From positions 19,272 through 83,271 of the forward strand of contig NZ_BJVJ01000021.1 in the NCBI RefSeq assembly GCF_007989085.1: a DNA stretch of 64,000 nt. The letters are read 5' to 3'. A program made the position numbers and the translations under genes. Below the pieces are notes generated by a model. It ran no database searches, had not been told where the DNA came from, and saw only the letters and a list, made by a program, of their open reading frames with translations. Shown in pieces: positions 45,699 through 53,629 of the stretch (within the stretch, counting starts at the first letter, position 1; the number at the start of each line of letters is the position of its first letter). This DNA is from Pseudonocardia sulfidoxydans NBRC 16205. Lineage in GTDB: Bacteria > Actinomycetota > Actinomycetes > Mycobacteriales > Pseudonocardiaceae.

Positions 45699-45734
45699 GC
45701 GGCGATAGTCGCTATAGCGACTATCGCCGCTCAC
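45695..45734. repeat. 40-bp perfect palindrome, copy 3, covarying
   Basis: Half-site GTGAGCGGCGATAGTCGCTA plus its exact complement. Compared with copies 1 and 2 it differs at two positions in each arm (T to C, G to A), and each change is matched in the other arm so pairing is kept. The GNAT stop (45696-45698) and the convergent sigma-factor stop (45723-45721) both fall inside it. Confidence 0.92.
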
Positions 45735-46950
45735 GACCGGTCCGGACGGCGCGGGACTCCAGGTAGCGCCGCTCCGGCAGGCTCGTCGTGAGCCGGGCCG
45801 CCTCCCGGTAGGCGGCCCGGGCCTCGTCGTGCGCGCCCGCCATCTCCAACAGGTGCGCCCGGACGGCGTGCAGCCGATGGTGCGCGGCCATTCGGCCGTC
45901 GGACCGCAACGTGTCGAGCACGTCGAGACCCGCCAGCGGCCCGTCGGCCATCGCGACGGCCACCGCCCGGTTCAACGTGACCATCGGGTTCGGCTCCACC
46001 CTGGCCAGCACCCCGTACAGCGCGACGATCTGGCGCCAGTCCGTGTCCTGCGCACGGGCCGCCTCGTCGTGCACCGCCGCGATCGCCGCCTGCACCAGGT
46101 ACGGGCCCGGCGGATGCCACGTCAACGCCTCGGTCACCAGCGCGACACCCTCCTCGATCATCGTCGCGTCCCACCGCGACCGGTCCTGATCCGCCAACGG
46201 CACCAGCGCACCCGACGCATCCGTCCGCGCCGCCCGCCGCGCATCCGTGAGCAGCATCAACGCCAGCAGTCCCGCCGACTCGCCCTCGTCCGGTGTCGCC
46301 CGCCGCAGCTCCCGCGCCAGCCGCACCGCCTCCGTCGTGAGGTCGGTGCGTTGCAACGACGGGCCGGCCGACGCCGTGTACCCCTCATTGAACACCAGGT
46401 ACAGCACCTGCATGACCGCTGCCAGCCGCGCCGCGCGCTCCGCCGGCGGCGGCATCGTGAACCGGGCGCCCGCCGCCCTGATCCGCTGCTTCCCCCGGCT
46501 GATCCGCTGCGCCATCGTCGCCTCCGGCACCAGGAACGCCGCCGCGATCTCCGCCGTCGTCAACCCGCCGACGGCCCGCAGCGTCAACGCCACCTGCGAC
46601 GGACCCGACAGCTCCGGATGACAGCACAGGAACAGCAGCCGCAACGTGTCGTCGTCCGGGCCGGCCTCGCCGGGCGGGACGGCGGCCTCCAGCGCCACCA
46701 CCGCGTCCTCCCGGGCCCGGCGCGCGCTCTCGCTGCGCCACTCGTCGGCGAGTCGTCGCGTCGCGACGGTCAGCAGCCACGCGTGCGGCTTGTCCGGCAC
46801 CCCCTGTCCCGGCCACTGCGTCGCCGCCGCCAGCAACGCCTCCTGCACCGCGTCCTCGCACGCGTCGAACTGCCCGTGGCGGCGCACGAGCGTGCCGAGG
46901 ACCTGCGGCGCCAGGCCGCGCAGCAGGTCCTCGACGACGCGCGACGTCAC
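45721..46950 (-). CDS. ECF sigma factor, ECF42-like, with long C-terminal domain (DUF6596)
   Basis: This 409-residue protein has sigma region 2 (RRHGQFDACEDAVQEALLAA and the Trp-containing PHAWLLTVATRRLADEWR) and region 4 (LTLRAVGGLTTAEIAAAFLV, PEATMAQRISRGKQRI), then a ~230-residue helical domain with LYLVFNEGYTASAG, LMLLTDARRAARTDASGALV and RDRSRWD-like repeats. This layout and the DGPF partner gene match the ECF42 group. The GTG start at 46950 overlaps the DGPF stop by 4 bases. No anti-sigma gene is present, as usual for ECF42; the C-terminal domain may replace it. Confidence 0.92.
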   Translation of the reverse strand: MTSRVVEDLLRGLAPQVLGTLVRRHGQFDACEDAVQEALLAAATQWPGQGVPDKPHAWLLTVATRRLADEWRSESARRAREDAVVALEAAVPPGEAGPDDDTLRLLFLCCHPELSGPSQVALTLRAVGGLTTAEIAAAFLVPEATMAQRISRGKQRIRAAGARFTMPPPAERAARLAAVMQVLYLVFNEGYTASAGPSLQRTDLTTEAVRLARELRRATPDEGESAGLLALMLLTDARRAARTDASGALVPLADQDRSRWDATMIEEGVALVTEALTWHPPGPYLVQAAIAAVHDEAARAQDTDWRQIVALYGVLARVEPNPMVTLNRAVAVAMADGPLAGLDVLDTLRSDGRMAAHHRLHAVRAHLLEMAGAHDEARAAYREAARLTTSLPERRYLESRAVRTGRERR

Positions 46951-47315
46951 ATCTCCGCCCCGGAGTCGTGCATGACCGCGCGCACCTCCAGCACCCCGCC
47001 ACCGAACCGGACGTCGGGCCACGACGACGCGATCTCCACCGCCCGCTCCCGCGACGCGCAGTCCACCTCCACGTACCCCGCGAACTGCTCCTTGCTCTCC
47101 GCGAACGGCCCGTCCGTCACCGCCGGGCGGCCGTCGACACCCCGGATCGTGACGGCCGTCGACGGGTCGGCCAGCGCCTGCCCGCCCACCAGCTCACCCG
47201 TCTCCGTCAGCTCGCCCATGATCCGGTCGACCTCGCCGAACAGCTCCGTGCGCTCGTTCTCGGTGAGCTCCTCGACGAAGCCGGGACGGTTGTGGATCAG
47301 CAGCATGTACTTCAC
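46947..47315 (-). CDS. DGPF/YCII-domain protein, ECF42 partner
   Basis: This 122-residue protein opens with KYMLLIHNRPGF and holds the namesake VTDGPFAESKEQFAGYVEVD with the conserved Asp-Gly-Pro-Phe. DGPF proteins are dimeric YCII-like proteins always encoded next to ECF42 sigma factors and often belong to the sigma regulon. GTG 47315 follows GAGGAG; the gene runs straight into the sigma gene (GTGA overlap). Biochemical role unknown. Confidence 0.92.
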   Translation of the reverse strand: MKYMLLIHNRPGFVEELTENERTELFGEVDRIMGELTETGELVGGQALADPSTAVTIRGVDGRPAVTDGPFAESKEQFAGYVEVDCASRERAVEIASSWPDVRFGGGVLEVRAVMHDSGAEM

Positions 47316-47476
47316 GACGATCGCTCCTCGCGGTCGGCCGCGCCCCCCGTCGGGGCGCGTCACACAGGATGGTCGGAGCCGCTGCCCGGCGCTCGACATC
47401 TTTTCCGCCCCGTGTGTCGAGAAGTTCGTGAGGGCTCCGACCTGATGGTGATCCCGACGAAATCCTGGAGGACCCG

Positions 47477-48121
47477 ATGACCGGAAAGCTGCGCGTGAGC
47501 GTCGCCGTCTCCCTCGACGGCTACATGGCGGGCCCCGACCAGAGCCTCGACGCGCCCCTCGGCGTCGGCGGTGCCCGCCTGCACGAGTGGTTCTACCCGA
47601 CCCGCACCTTCCGTTCGATGGTCGGCGAGGAGGGCGGCACCACGGGTGTCGACGACGGTGTCGCGATCGCCGCGGCCGCGGGCGTCGGCGCCACCATCAT
47701 GGGGCGCAACATGTTCGGCCCCGTCCGCGGCGGCTGGGGCGACGAGTCGTGGACCGGCTGGTGGGGCGACGACCCCGTCTACCACCACCCCGTCTTCGTG
47801 CTCACCCACCACGAGCGTGAACCCGTCGAGATGAAGGGCGGCACCACCTTCCACTTCGTCACCGGCGGCATCGAGGACGCCCTCGCACAGGCCCGCGCCG
47901 CCGCCGGGGACGCCGACATCCGCATCGGGGGCGGCGCCGCGACGATCCGGCAGTACCTGCAGGCCGGGCACGTCGACACCATGCACCTGGCCGTCGTCCC
48001 CGTCCTGTTCGGCCGCGGCGCGCGCCTGCTCGACGGCGTCGACTCCGACGGGTACGTCTGCACCGAGCTGGTGGCCTCGGAGAAGGTCACGCACGTGCGG
48101 TTCGACCGATCAGGCGGTTGA
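47477..48121 (+). CDS. Dihydrofolate-reductase/RibD C-terminal domain protein
   Basis: This 214-residue protein has the RibD_C/DHFR-like fold: LRVSVAVSLDGYMAGPDQSL at the start, ATIMGRNMFGPVRGGW, and ADIRIGGGAATIRQYLQAGH with the NADPH-binding Gly cluster. ATG 47477 follows GGAGG. Reductases of this family are common next to ECF42-DGPF genes and may be part of their response. Its substrate is unknown. A long inverted repeat follows. Confidence 0.9.
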   Translation: MTGKLRVSVAVSLDGYMAGPDQSLDAPLGVGGARLHEWFYPTRTFRSMVGEEGGTTGVDDGVAIAAAAGVGATIMGRNMFGPVRGGWGDESWTGWWGDDPVYHHPVFVLTHHEREPVEMKGGTTFHFVTGGIEDALAQARAAAGDADIRIGGGAATIRQYLQAGHVDTMHLAVVPVLFGRGARLLDGVDSDGYVCTELVASEKVTHVRFDRSGG

Positions 48122-48173
48122 GTTCGACGTGAGGGTCGAAATCGGCGGCCGGGAGAACCCTGACGTCGAACTC
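48120..48173 (+). terminator. Long hairpin after the RibD-like gene
   Basis: GAGTTCGACGTGAGGGT (48120-48136) and ACCCTGACGTCGAACTC (48157-48173) pair with one mismatch in 17, around a 20-base loop. It starts within the stop-codon area of the upstream gene. Confidence 0.78.
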
Positions 48174-48228
48174 GACGAGCTTCGGCCTGGGGTGCCGAAC
48201 TGTCGGGGCCCCGGGGGAAGCTCTGCGG

Positions 48229-49437
48229 GTGGAGCGCGGGCCGGGGCGGAGGTTCCGCCTCCTGTGGGCGGCGTTCGCCACCAGCGCGGCAGGGACGTGG
48301 CTCGCGTTCGACGCGTTCCCGCTGATCGCGATCCTCGTCCTGCACACCGGGCCGGTGGAGGTGTCGCTGCTGGCCGCGGCGGGCCCGGCGGCGGGGGCGG
48401 TGCTGGCCACGTTGACAGGGCCGTTCGTCGCCGTACGGCGGCCGCGGCCGGTGATGATCGGCGCCGACCTCGTGCGGTTCGCCGCGCTGGCGACGGTCCC
48501 GGTCGCCTACCTGCTCGGATGGCTCGCCGTGCCGCAGCTGCTGCTCGTCGCGGTGGTCGTCGCGGCCGCCGACATCGCCTTCACCGCCGCGAGCGGGGCG
48601 TTCCTCAAGACGGTGGTCGCGCCGGGCGACCTGCTCGTCGCGAACGGGCGGTTCGAGTCGACCACGTGGGTCGCCACCGCGGTCGGGCCGCCGTTGGGCG
48701 GGTTCGCCGTCGGTGTGCTGGGCCCGGTGACGACGGTCGTCGCCAACGCCGTGAGCTTCCTGGCCTCGGCGGCATGGGTCCGGCGGATCGGGCCCGTTGC
48801 GCGGGAGCCCACGATCGCGGCCCCGAAGGTCCGGCCGCGCGATCTCGTCGACGGCTGGCGGGTCCTGCTGGCGCACCCGGTGCTGCGGCCGTTGCTGCTC
48901 AACGTCGTCGCCGTCAACTCGCTGATCATGGCGACGGCGCCGCTCGCCGCCGTGCTCATGCTGGGGGAGCTGGGGTTCGCGCCGTGGCAGTACGCGCTGG
49001 CGTTCGGGGCGCCGTGCGTCGGCGGGCTCGTCGGTGCCCGGATGTCGAGGCGGCTCGTGGAGCGGTTCGGGGAGCCGGCGGTGCTGCGCGTCGGCGGCAC
49101 GCTGCGGGCAGTGTGGTCGGGGGTGATCGCGTTCGTGCCGGCCGGGCCGTGGGGGATCGTGCTGGTGATCGCGGTGCAGTTCTGCCTGGTCGGGTGCGCG
49201 GGACTGTTCAACCCGGTGCTGGCGACGACGCGGCTGCGGCTGCTCCCCGACGAAAGCGTCGTGCGCGCGCTCACCGCGTGGTCGGTGTCGACGAAGGCGG
49301 CCATCGCCGCCGTCACCGCCCTGGGCGGTCTACTGGCCGCCGTGACCGGGCCGCGCGTCGCGATCGCCGCAGCGGGGGTGCTGCTGCTGGCCACTCCGGT
49401 GCTGCTGCCCCGACGCGTCCGGGTCGCCGACAGCTGA
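48229..49437 (+). CDS. MFS transporter
   Basis: This 402-residue protein has about 11-12 membrane helices of the MFS_3-like type: RFRLLWAAFATSAAGTWLAF at the start, VMIGADLVRFAALATVPVAY, ANGRFESTTWVATAVGPPLG, and a second half with TRLRLLPDESVVRALTAWSV. Motif A is weak (FVAVRRPRPVM). Similar proteins are putative drug or siderophore exporters. GTG 48229 begins MERGPGRRF. Its last ~35 codons overlap the convergent methyltransferase gene by 108 bp. Confidence 0.87.
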   Translation: MERGPGRRFRLLWAAFATSAAGTWLAFDAFPLIAILVLHTGPVEVSLLAAAGPAAGAVLATLTGPFVAVRRPRPVMIGADLVRFAALATVPVAYLLGWLAVPQLLLVAVVVAAADIAFTAASGAFLKTVVAPGDLLVANGRFESTTWVATAVGPPLGGFAVGVLGPVTTVVANAVSFLASAAWVRRIGPVAREPTIAAPKVRPRDLVDGWRVLLAHPVLRPLLLNVVAVNSLIMATAPLAAVLMLGELGFAPWQYALAFGAPCVGGLVGARMSRRLVERFGEPAVLRVGGTLRAVWSGVIAFVPAGPWGIVLVIAVQFCLVGCAGLFNPVLATTRLRLLPDESVVRALTAWSVSTKAAIAAVTALGGLLAAVTGPRVAIAAAGVLLLATPVLLPRRVRVADS

Positions 49438-50031
49438 GCGTGCGGTCGCCGCGCGGATCGGCCTGCGGCACAACAGGACCCCCGCCGGCGGCAGGTTCCG
49501 CCACACCGTGCGGCCGTCGACGACCTCGTCGAAGTACTCGTCGAGCAGCCGACGGAACCGGCGTGCCCCCGACAGGCCCGCCGCGTGCCGGTACGCGAAC
49601 GTCGTGAAGGCGCCGTCGCGGGCGAGGACGTCGCGCACCGCGCCGAGGATGGTGCGCTGGCGGCTCTCGTCGAACAGCGACCACGGCAGCCCGCTGACCA
49701 CGGCGTCGACCGGGGCGTCGACGATGGTACGCAGGTCGGCGGCGTCGCCGTGCACGATCTCGGTGTCGGGGAAGCACTGCCGCAGGTGGCGGGCGAAGCC
49801 CTCGTCGATCTCGACCGCGAGATGCCGGCCGTCACCGGGGAGGCGCCGGGCGACGGCACGGCTGACCGTCCCCGACCCGGGCCCGAGTTCCGCGACGAAC
49901 GGGGAGCCCGTGCGGGGGACGACCGTGGCCAGAGCGTCCGCGAGCCGGCGACCGCTGGGAGCGACGGCGCCGACGAGCTGAGGTCTCCGTGCGGCCACGC
50001 CGACGAACACGGATAGATCTCGGGAGGTCAC
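49330..50031 (-). CDS. Class I methyltransferase, PmtA/phospholipid N-methyltransferase-like
   Basis: This 233-residue protein has motif I VAELGPGSGTVSRAVARRL, the acidic strand-2 end HLAVEIDEGFARHL, and VVSGLPWSLFD, a motif shared with phospholipid N-methyltransferases and rRNA dimethyladenosine-like enzymes. The end after VLLCRRPIR is Gly/Gln/Asp-rich and overlaps the MFS gene. GTG 50031 has the GGAGG-free but plausible context CVTSRDLSVF; an upstream start at 50181 is possible. Lipid methylation is inferred from sequence likeness only. Confidence 0.78.
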   Translation of the reverse strand: MTSRDLSVFVGVAARRPQLVGAVAPSGRRLADALATVVPRTGSPFVAELGPGSGTVSRAVARRLPGDGRHLAVEIDEGFARHLRQCFPDTEIVHGDAADLRTIVDAPVDAVVSGLPWSLFDESRQRTILGAVRDVLARDGAFTTFAYRHAAGLSGARRFRRLLDEYFDEVVDGRTVWRNLPPAGVLLCRRPIRAATARSAVGDPDASGQQHRSGQQQHPRCGDRDARPGHGGQ

Positions 50032-50095
50032 ACAGCCAGCGTCCCAGGAAAACGGGGTGGAGGCGGAGCGGGCGACCGGGTGATCGTGGCGGCGA

Positions 50096-51196
50096 TCACT
50101 CCGTGTCACGCAGAGTCGACACGTATGTCGCAGTGGCCGCCACCCCGGGGTCGTCGTCGGCCACGAGCTCGGCCAGCGCATGCGACGCCACGGGACCCGG
50201 AATCCCCGCGAACGCCTGCGTCAGCCGACGCCGGGTGGCCGCGTCGAGGCCCTCGTCGGCGAGCCGGTCGACGAGCATCGTGGCGATCTCGTCGGCGGCC
50301 CCCGGCTCGGCCGGCCCGGCCCACTCGGTCGCCTCCGCAGGCTCGGTCGGCTCGGCGCGTTCGGTCGGCTCGGCCCACTCGGTCGGCTCGGCGCGTTCGG
50401 TCGGCTCGGCCGCAAGGATGCTCAGCGCGTCGGCGGCGTCGACGTCGTCGACCCCCGCCACGATCATGTCGACGAGCGTCGGTGCGGTCCCGGCGACTCC
50501 GCGGCTCCCCAGCAGGAGCGCGGCACGCCGGCGGACGACGAGGTCGTCGCTCGCCAGGGCCCCGCGCAGCACCGGCGTCGCGGCCTCGTCGGGCAGCTCG
50601 GCGACGGCCTCGACCGCCCGCCTGCGCACGTCGGAATCGGGGGAGGACAGGGCGTCGGCCAGCAGCGCGAGCCCACCCGTCCCAGACCGCTCCAACGCCC
50701 ACCGCAGGGCACCGGCGACGTTCGGGTCGGTCTCGCTCAACGCCGCCTCGACCAGTGCCTCCACGGGGACGGCGACGTCGTCGGCGGACAGGGCGGCCCG
50801 CTGGCGGCGCCCCGCGCTGTCGGACCCCAGCCCCTGCAACAGCGCGATGACCTGCAGCACCTCCTCCCAACCGACGGGCTCGGCCGCGCTGATCCGGCGC
50901 AGCCGCGTCAGCAGCTCCGTCTCCCGCGCGATCCGCTCCCGGGTCCGCACCACGAGATCGTCGACCAGGTCCGAGGGCGTGAACCCCGGCTCGTCGAGCG
51001 CCCGGCCCACCTCACGCAGCGACAGGCCGAGCGACCGCAGGATCTCGATGTGCAGGATCCGCCGGATGTCGGCCTCGGAGTACTCCCGGTAACCGGCTCC
51101 GGTGCGGCCCGTCGGCCGCGCGAGGCCGAGGGCGTCGTAGTGCCGCAACATCCGCGCACTGACCCCCGACCGACGGGCCACGTCACCGATCAACAC
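50096..51196 (-). CDS. MerR regulator fused to HEAT-repeat domain
   Basis: This 366-residue protein starts with a MerR winged HTH (LIGDVARRSGVSARMLRHYD, then LGLARPTGRTGAGYREYSEA) and a dimerisation helix, then continues with HEAT-like helical repeats instead of a small ligand domain (SSPDSDVRRRAVEAVAELPD, ASDDLVVRRRAALLLGSRG). A low-complexity run of Glu-Pro-Thr-Glu-(Arg/Trp)-Ala hexads interrupts the C-terminal part. It is co-directional with the HEAT gene starting at 51871, with only 6 bp between them, and a perfect MerR-type operator precedes that operon. Confidence 0.88.
   Translation of the reverse strand: MLIGDVARRSGVSARMLRHYDALGLARPTGRTGAGYREYSEADIRRILHIEILRSLGLSLREVGRALDEPGFTPSDLVDDLVVRTRERIARETELLTRLRRISAAEPVGWEEVLQVIALLQGLGSDSAGRRQRAALSADDVAVPVEALVEAALSETDPNVAGALRWALERSGTGGLALLADALSSPDSDVRRRAVEAVAELPDEAATPVLRGALASDDLVVRRRAALLLGSRGVAGTAPTLVDMIVAGVDDVDAADALSILAAEPTERAEPTEWAEPTERAEPTEPAEATEWAGPAEPGAADEIATMLVDRLADEGLDAATRRRLTQAFAGIPGPVASHALAELVADDDPGVAATATYVSTLRDTE
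50320..50411. repeat. In-frame 18-bp repeat within the MerR-HEAT gene
   Basis: Repeats alternating CACTCGGTCGGCTCGGCG and GCGTTCGGTCGGCTCGGCC encode AEPTEW/AEPTER hexads, about five copies with a degenerate edge. All lengths are multiples of three, so the frame is kept. Copy number probably varies between strains. Confidence 0.82.
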
Positions 51197-51202
51197 CGAC
51201 CG

Positions 51203-51871
51203 TCACACCTCCACCGCCGTGTCACCGAGCGCCACCACCCGCTTCGCCTCCTCGACCGCGAGCTCGAACCCCGCGTCGGGGTCGAGCCACAACCGTCGTG
51301 TGGCGACGGCGTGCGGCCGCATCCGCGGGTCGGAGGCCGCCTGGTCGAGGACCGGCAGCATCACCTCGCCGAGCCCGATCAACGCCCGGCTCAGGCTCAG
51401 CTGCACCTCCCGGTCGCCGCGCCCGAGCTGCGTGACCAGCACCCGGGCCAGCTCACCCCGCTCGTCGTCGGGCACCAGCACCACCGCGGCACGCCAGGCG
51501 GCGCGGGCCACCTCGTCGTCGGGGTCGGTGAGCAACGCACCCGTGATCGCGGGCCACGCGCTCCCGTCCCTGATCTTCGACAGGGTGTGCAGTGCCTGGC
51601 TGCGCGCCTGCGCCCGCGGCGACCGCAGCTCGTCCACGACCAGCGGCACCGTCGCCGACGCCGGGTGCCGGGTCAGGGCCCACGTGAGCAGCTCGCGTAC
51701 CGAGAAGTCGGGCTCGACCGCGCACCGGGCGACTAACGTCGTCACGTGCCCCGGGTCCGGGGTCGTGCCCGCCGCCATCACCGCACGCAGCCGCACGGAC
51801 GCGTCGGCGTGCTCCAGCACCCTGCGAAGGGCCTGCGCGGGGGTCTGCGCGACGGTCTGCTCGGGGGTCAT
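51203..51871 (-). CDS. HEAT-repeat protein, operon partner of the MerR-HEAT regulator
   Basis: This 222-residue protein is built from HEAT repeats (ADASVRLRAVMAAGTT, EPDFSVRELLTWALTRHP, SPRAQARSQALHTLSKI, DPDDEVARAAWRAAVVL, GDREVQLSLSRALIGLGEV). No catalytic motif is seen; such solenoids bind proteins. ATG 51871 is preferred because GAGGAGG precedes it. Together with the MerR-HEAT gene downstream it forms a two-gene operon behind the operator at 51899-51921. It may bind the MerR-HEAT protein through their similar repeats, which is an inference. Confidence 0.82.
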   Translation of the reverse strand: MTPEQTVAQTPAQALRRVLEHADASVRLRAVMAAGTTPDPGHVTTLVARCAVEPDFSVRELLTWALTRHPASATVPLVVDELRSPRAQARSQALHTLSKIRDGSAWPAITGALLTDPDDEVARAAWRAAVVLVPDDERGELARVLVTQLGRGDREVQLSLSRALIGLGEVMLPVLDQAASDPRMRPHAVATRRLWLDPDAGFELAVEEAKRVVALGDTAVEV

Positions 51872-51898
51872 GGGGACCACCTCCTCGACCTCAGTCCA

Positions 51899-51921
51899 GA
51901 CCTTGACACTGTGTCAAGGTC
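51899..51921. promoter_or_regulatory. MerR-type operator/promoter
   Basis: GACCTTGACAC and GTGTCAAGGTC are perfect 11-bp inverted arms with one base between. TTGACA on each strand can serve as a -35, so the palindrome sits where MerR activators bind, over the promoter spacer. It lies 27 bp upstream of the HEAT gene start and also faces the small ORF at 51935. Confidence 0.85.
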
Positions 51922-51934
51922 AAGACATCGCCCG

Positions 51935-52072
51935 GTGTGGCGCGACGCACGAAGTGTCCTGCTCCTGGATCACACGCCCGAGGGCTGGCGCACCGCCCCG
52001 CGCTACCTGGTCCACACGCACCCGGCCGAGCGCCGGGAACTCCGGGAACGAACGAAGGCCCAGGTCGACTGA
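51935..52072 (+). CDS. Possible small protein of 45 residues
   Basis: A GTG at 51935 opens a 45-codon frame (VWRDARSVLLLDHTPEGWRT...RELRERTKAQVD). The composition looks protein-like (LLLDHTPEGWRTAPRYLVHT) and it ends within a terminator hairpin, as real genes here do. It diverges from the HEAT-MerR operon and shares its operator. No family recognised. Confidence 0.45.
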   Translation: MWRDARSVLLLDHTPEGWRTAPRYLVHTHPAERRELRERTKAQVD

Positions 52073-52082
52073 CCTGGGCCTT
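52055..52082. terminator. Bidirectional terminator between the small ORF and tRNA-Pro
   Basis: AAGGCCCAGGTC (52055-52066) pairs perfectly with GACCTGGGCCTT (52071-52082), loop GACT (52067-52070), with TTC on the right foot. It serves the minus-strand tRNA-Pro and probably the plus-strand frame. Confidence 0.85.
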
Positions 52083-52086
52083 CATG

Positions 52087-52163
<77 letters not shown>

Positions 52164-52198
52164 ATTGCCCGCGAACTTCCTGCGAGCCGTCGTGAACT

Positions 52199-53137
52199 CT
52201 ACCCGACGTCCACAGCCGCCGACGCGGGGGTTCCCTGTTGCGCGACACGGCCGGTGGGACGCGCGACGAGCGTCAGCAACGAGGCTTCCGGCGGGCACGC
52301 GAAGCGCACCGGGGCCCACGGCGAGGTGCCCAGACCGGCCGACACGTGCAACCAGGTGTGCGCCCCCCAGCGCGAGGCGCCGCGGGCGCGGGAGCGGTCG
52401 ATCCCGCAGTTGGTGACGATCGCGCCGACACCCGGCATCCGCAGCTGCCCGCCGTGCGTGTGGCCGGCGAGGACGAGGTCGGTGCCGTCGGCGGCGAACC
52501 CGTCGAGCACCCGCGGCTCCGGCGAGTGGGTGAGGCCCAGGCGGAGGTCGGCGTCGTCGACCCGGCCCGCGATCCGCGGGTAGCGGTCGAGCCCCAGGTG
52601 CGGGTCGTCGACACCCGCGGCGCTGATCCGCACGCCGTCGATCGTCAACGGCACCCGGTTGTGCGTGGCGTCGTCCCAGCCGCGCTCGACGAGCGCCGCG
52701 CGCAGGTCGCGCCAGGGCAGCGGGTCGCCGTGGCTGCGCTTCTCGTTGCGGCCCAGGTAGCGGGCCGGGTTCTTGGGCGTGGGGCCGAAGTAGTCGTTGC
52801 TGCCGAACACGAACAGACCCGGCCGCTCCAGCAGCGGGTTCAACGCCGCCAGCACGCTGGGCACGGCACGCGGGTGCGCCAGGTTGTCGCCGGTGTTGAC
52901 GACGAGGTCCGGCTCCAGCGACGCCAGCTCGGCGACCCACCGCTGCTTCGACGACTGGCCCGGCGTCATGTGCAGGTCGGACACGTGCAGGATGCGGACC
53001 GGGCGCGAACCCGGCGCCAGCACCGGCAGCGAGGCCTCCCGCAACGTCCAGCGTCGCCGCTCCACACCCGCCGCGTAGGCGAGCGTCGCGGCCCCGGTCG
53101 ACGTCGCTCCGAGTGCGACTCGCGCCCAGCTCTTCAC
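52199..53137 (-). CDS. Metallophosphoesterase, probably membrane-anchored
   Basis: This 312-residue protein has the calcineurin-like metal motifs: VSDLHMTPG, VVNTGDN, FGSNDYFGPT and LAGHTHGGQLRMPG, with the usual two-metal centre. The N-terminus (ARVALGATSTGAATLAYAAG) is a hydrophobic anchor of the type found in YkuE/YaeI-like phosphodiesterases. GTG 53137 starts VKSWARVALG. Its substrate (lipid or nucleotide phosphodiester) is unknown. It diverges from yqeY with a 23-bp gap. Confidence 0.9.
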   Translation of the reverse strand: MKSWARVALGATSTGAATLAYAAGVERRRWTLREASLPVLAPGSRPVRILHVSDLHMTPGQSSKQRWVAELASLEPDLVVNTGDNLAHPRAVPSVLAALNPLLERPGLFVFGSNDYFGPTPKNPARYLGRNEKRSHGDPLPWRDLRAALVERGWDDATHNRVPLTIDGVRISAAGVDDPHLGLDRYPRIAGRVDDADLRLGLTHSPEPRVLDGFAADGTDLVLAGHTHGGQLRMPGVGAIVTNCGIDRSRARGASRWGAHTWLHVSAGLGTSPWAPVRFACPPEASLLTLVARPTGRVAQQGTPASAAVDVG

Positions 53138-53160
53138 ACCGCCAGGGTACGTTCACGCCC

Positions 53161-53628
53161 GTGAGCGAACTCAAGCAGCGCCTCCGTGACGACCTGACGG
53201 CTGCCATGAAGGCTCGCGACGATTTGGTCAAGGGCACCCTCCGGATGACGCTGACCGCGATCGGCAACGCCGAGGTCGCCGGCACCGAGGCCCGCGAGCT
53301 CAGTGACGACGAGGTGCTCAAGGTCATCGCCAAGGAGGCGAAGAAGCGCGCCGAGTCGGCCGAGGCGTTCTCCGCCGCCGGGCGGGCCGAGCTCGCGGCG
53401 CAGGAGATCGCCGAGGGCGAGGTCCTGGCCGGCTACCTGCCCACCCAGCTCACCGACGACGAGCTGGCCGTCATCGCGGCCGCCGCCGTCGCCGAGACCG
53501 AGGCCGAGCTGGGGAGCGCGCCCGGCCAGCGGCAGATGGGCCAGGTCATGAAGAAGGCCAACGCCGCCGCCGCGGGCCGGGCCGACGGCGGCCGGGTGGC
53601 CGCCGCCGTGAAGGCCCTGCTCGCCTGA
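53161..53628 (+). CDS. GatB/YqeY domain protein
   Basis: This 155-residue helical protein belongs to the stand-alone YqeY family, related to the tRNA-binding tail of GatB: LRDDLTAAMKARDDLVKGTL, LSDDEVLKVIAKEAKKRAES, and the C-terminal RQMGQVMKKANAAAAGRADG with the conserved Gly-x-Val-Met. GTG 53161 is 7 bases after TACGTT (53148-53153), a leaderless start. Function is not settled; tRNA-related binding is suggested. Convergent with topA. Confidence 0.9.
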   Translation: MSELKQRLRDDLTAAMKARDDLVKGTLRMTLTAIGNAEVAGTEARELSDDEVLKVIAKEAKKRAESAEAFSAAGRAELAAQEIAEGEVLAGYLPTQLTDDELAVIAAAAVAETEAELGSAPGQRQMGQVMKKANAAAAGRADGGRVAAAVKALLA

Positions 53629-53629
53629 G

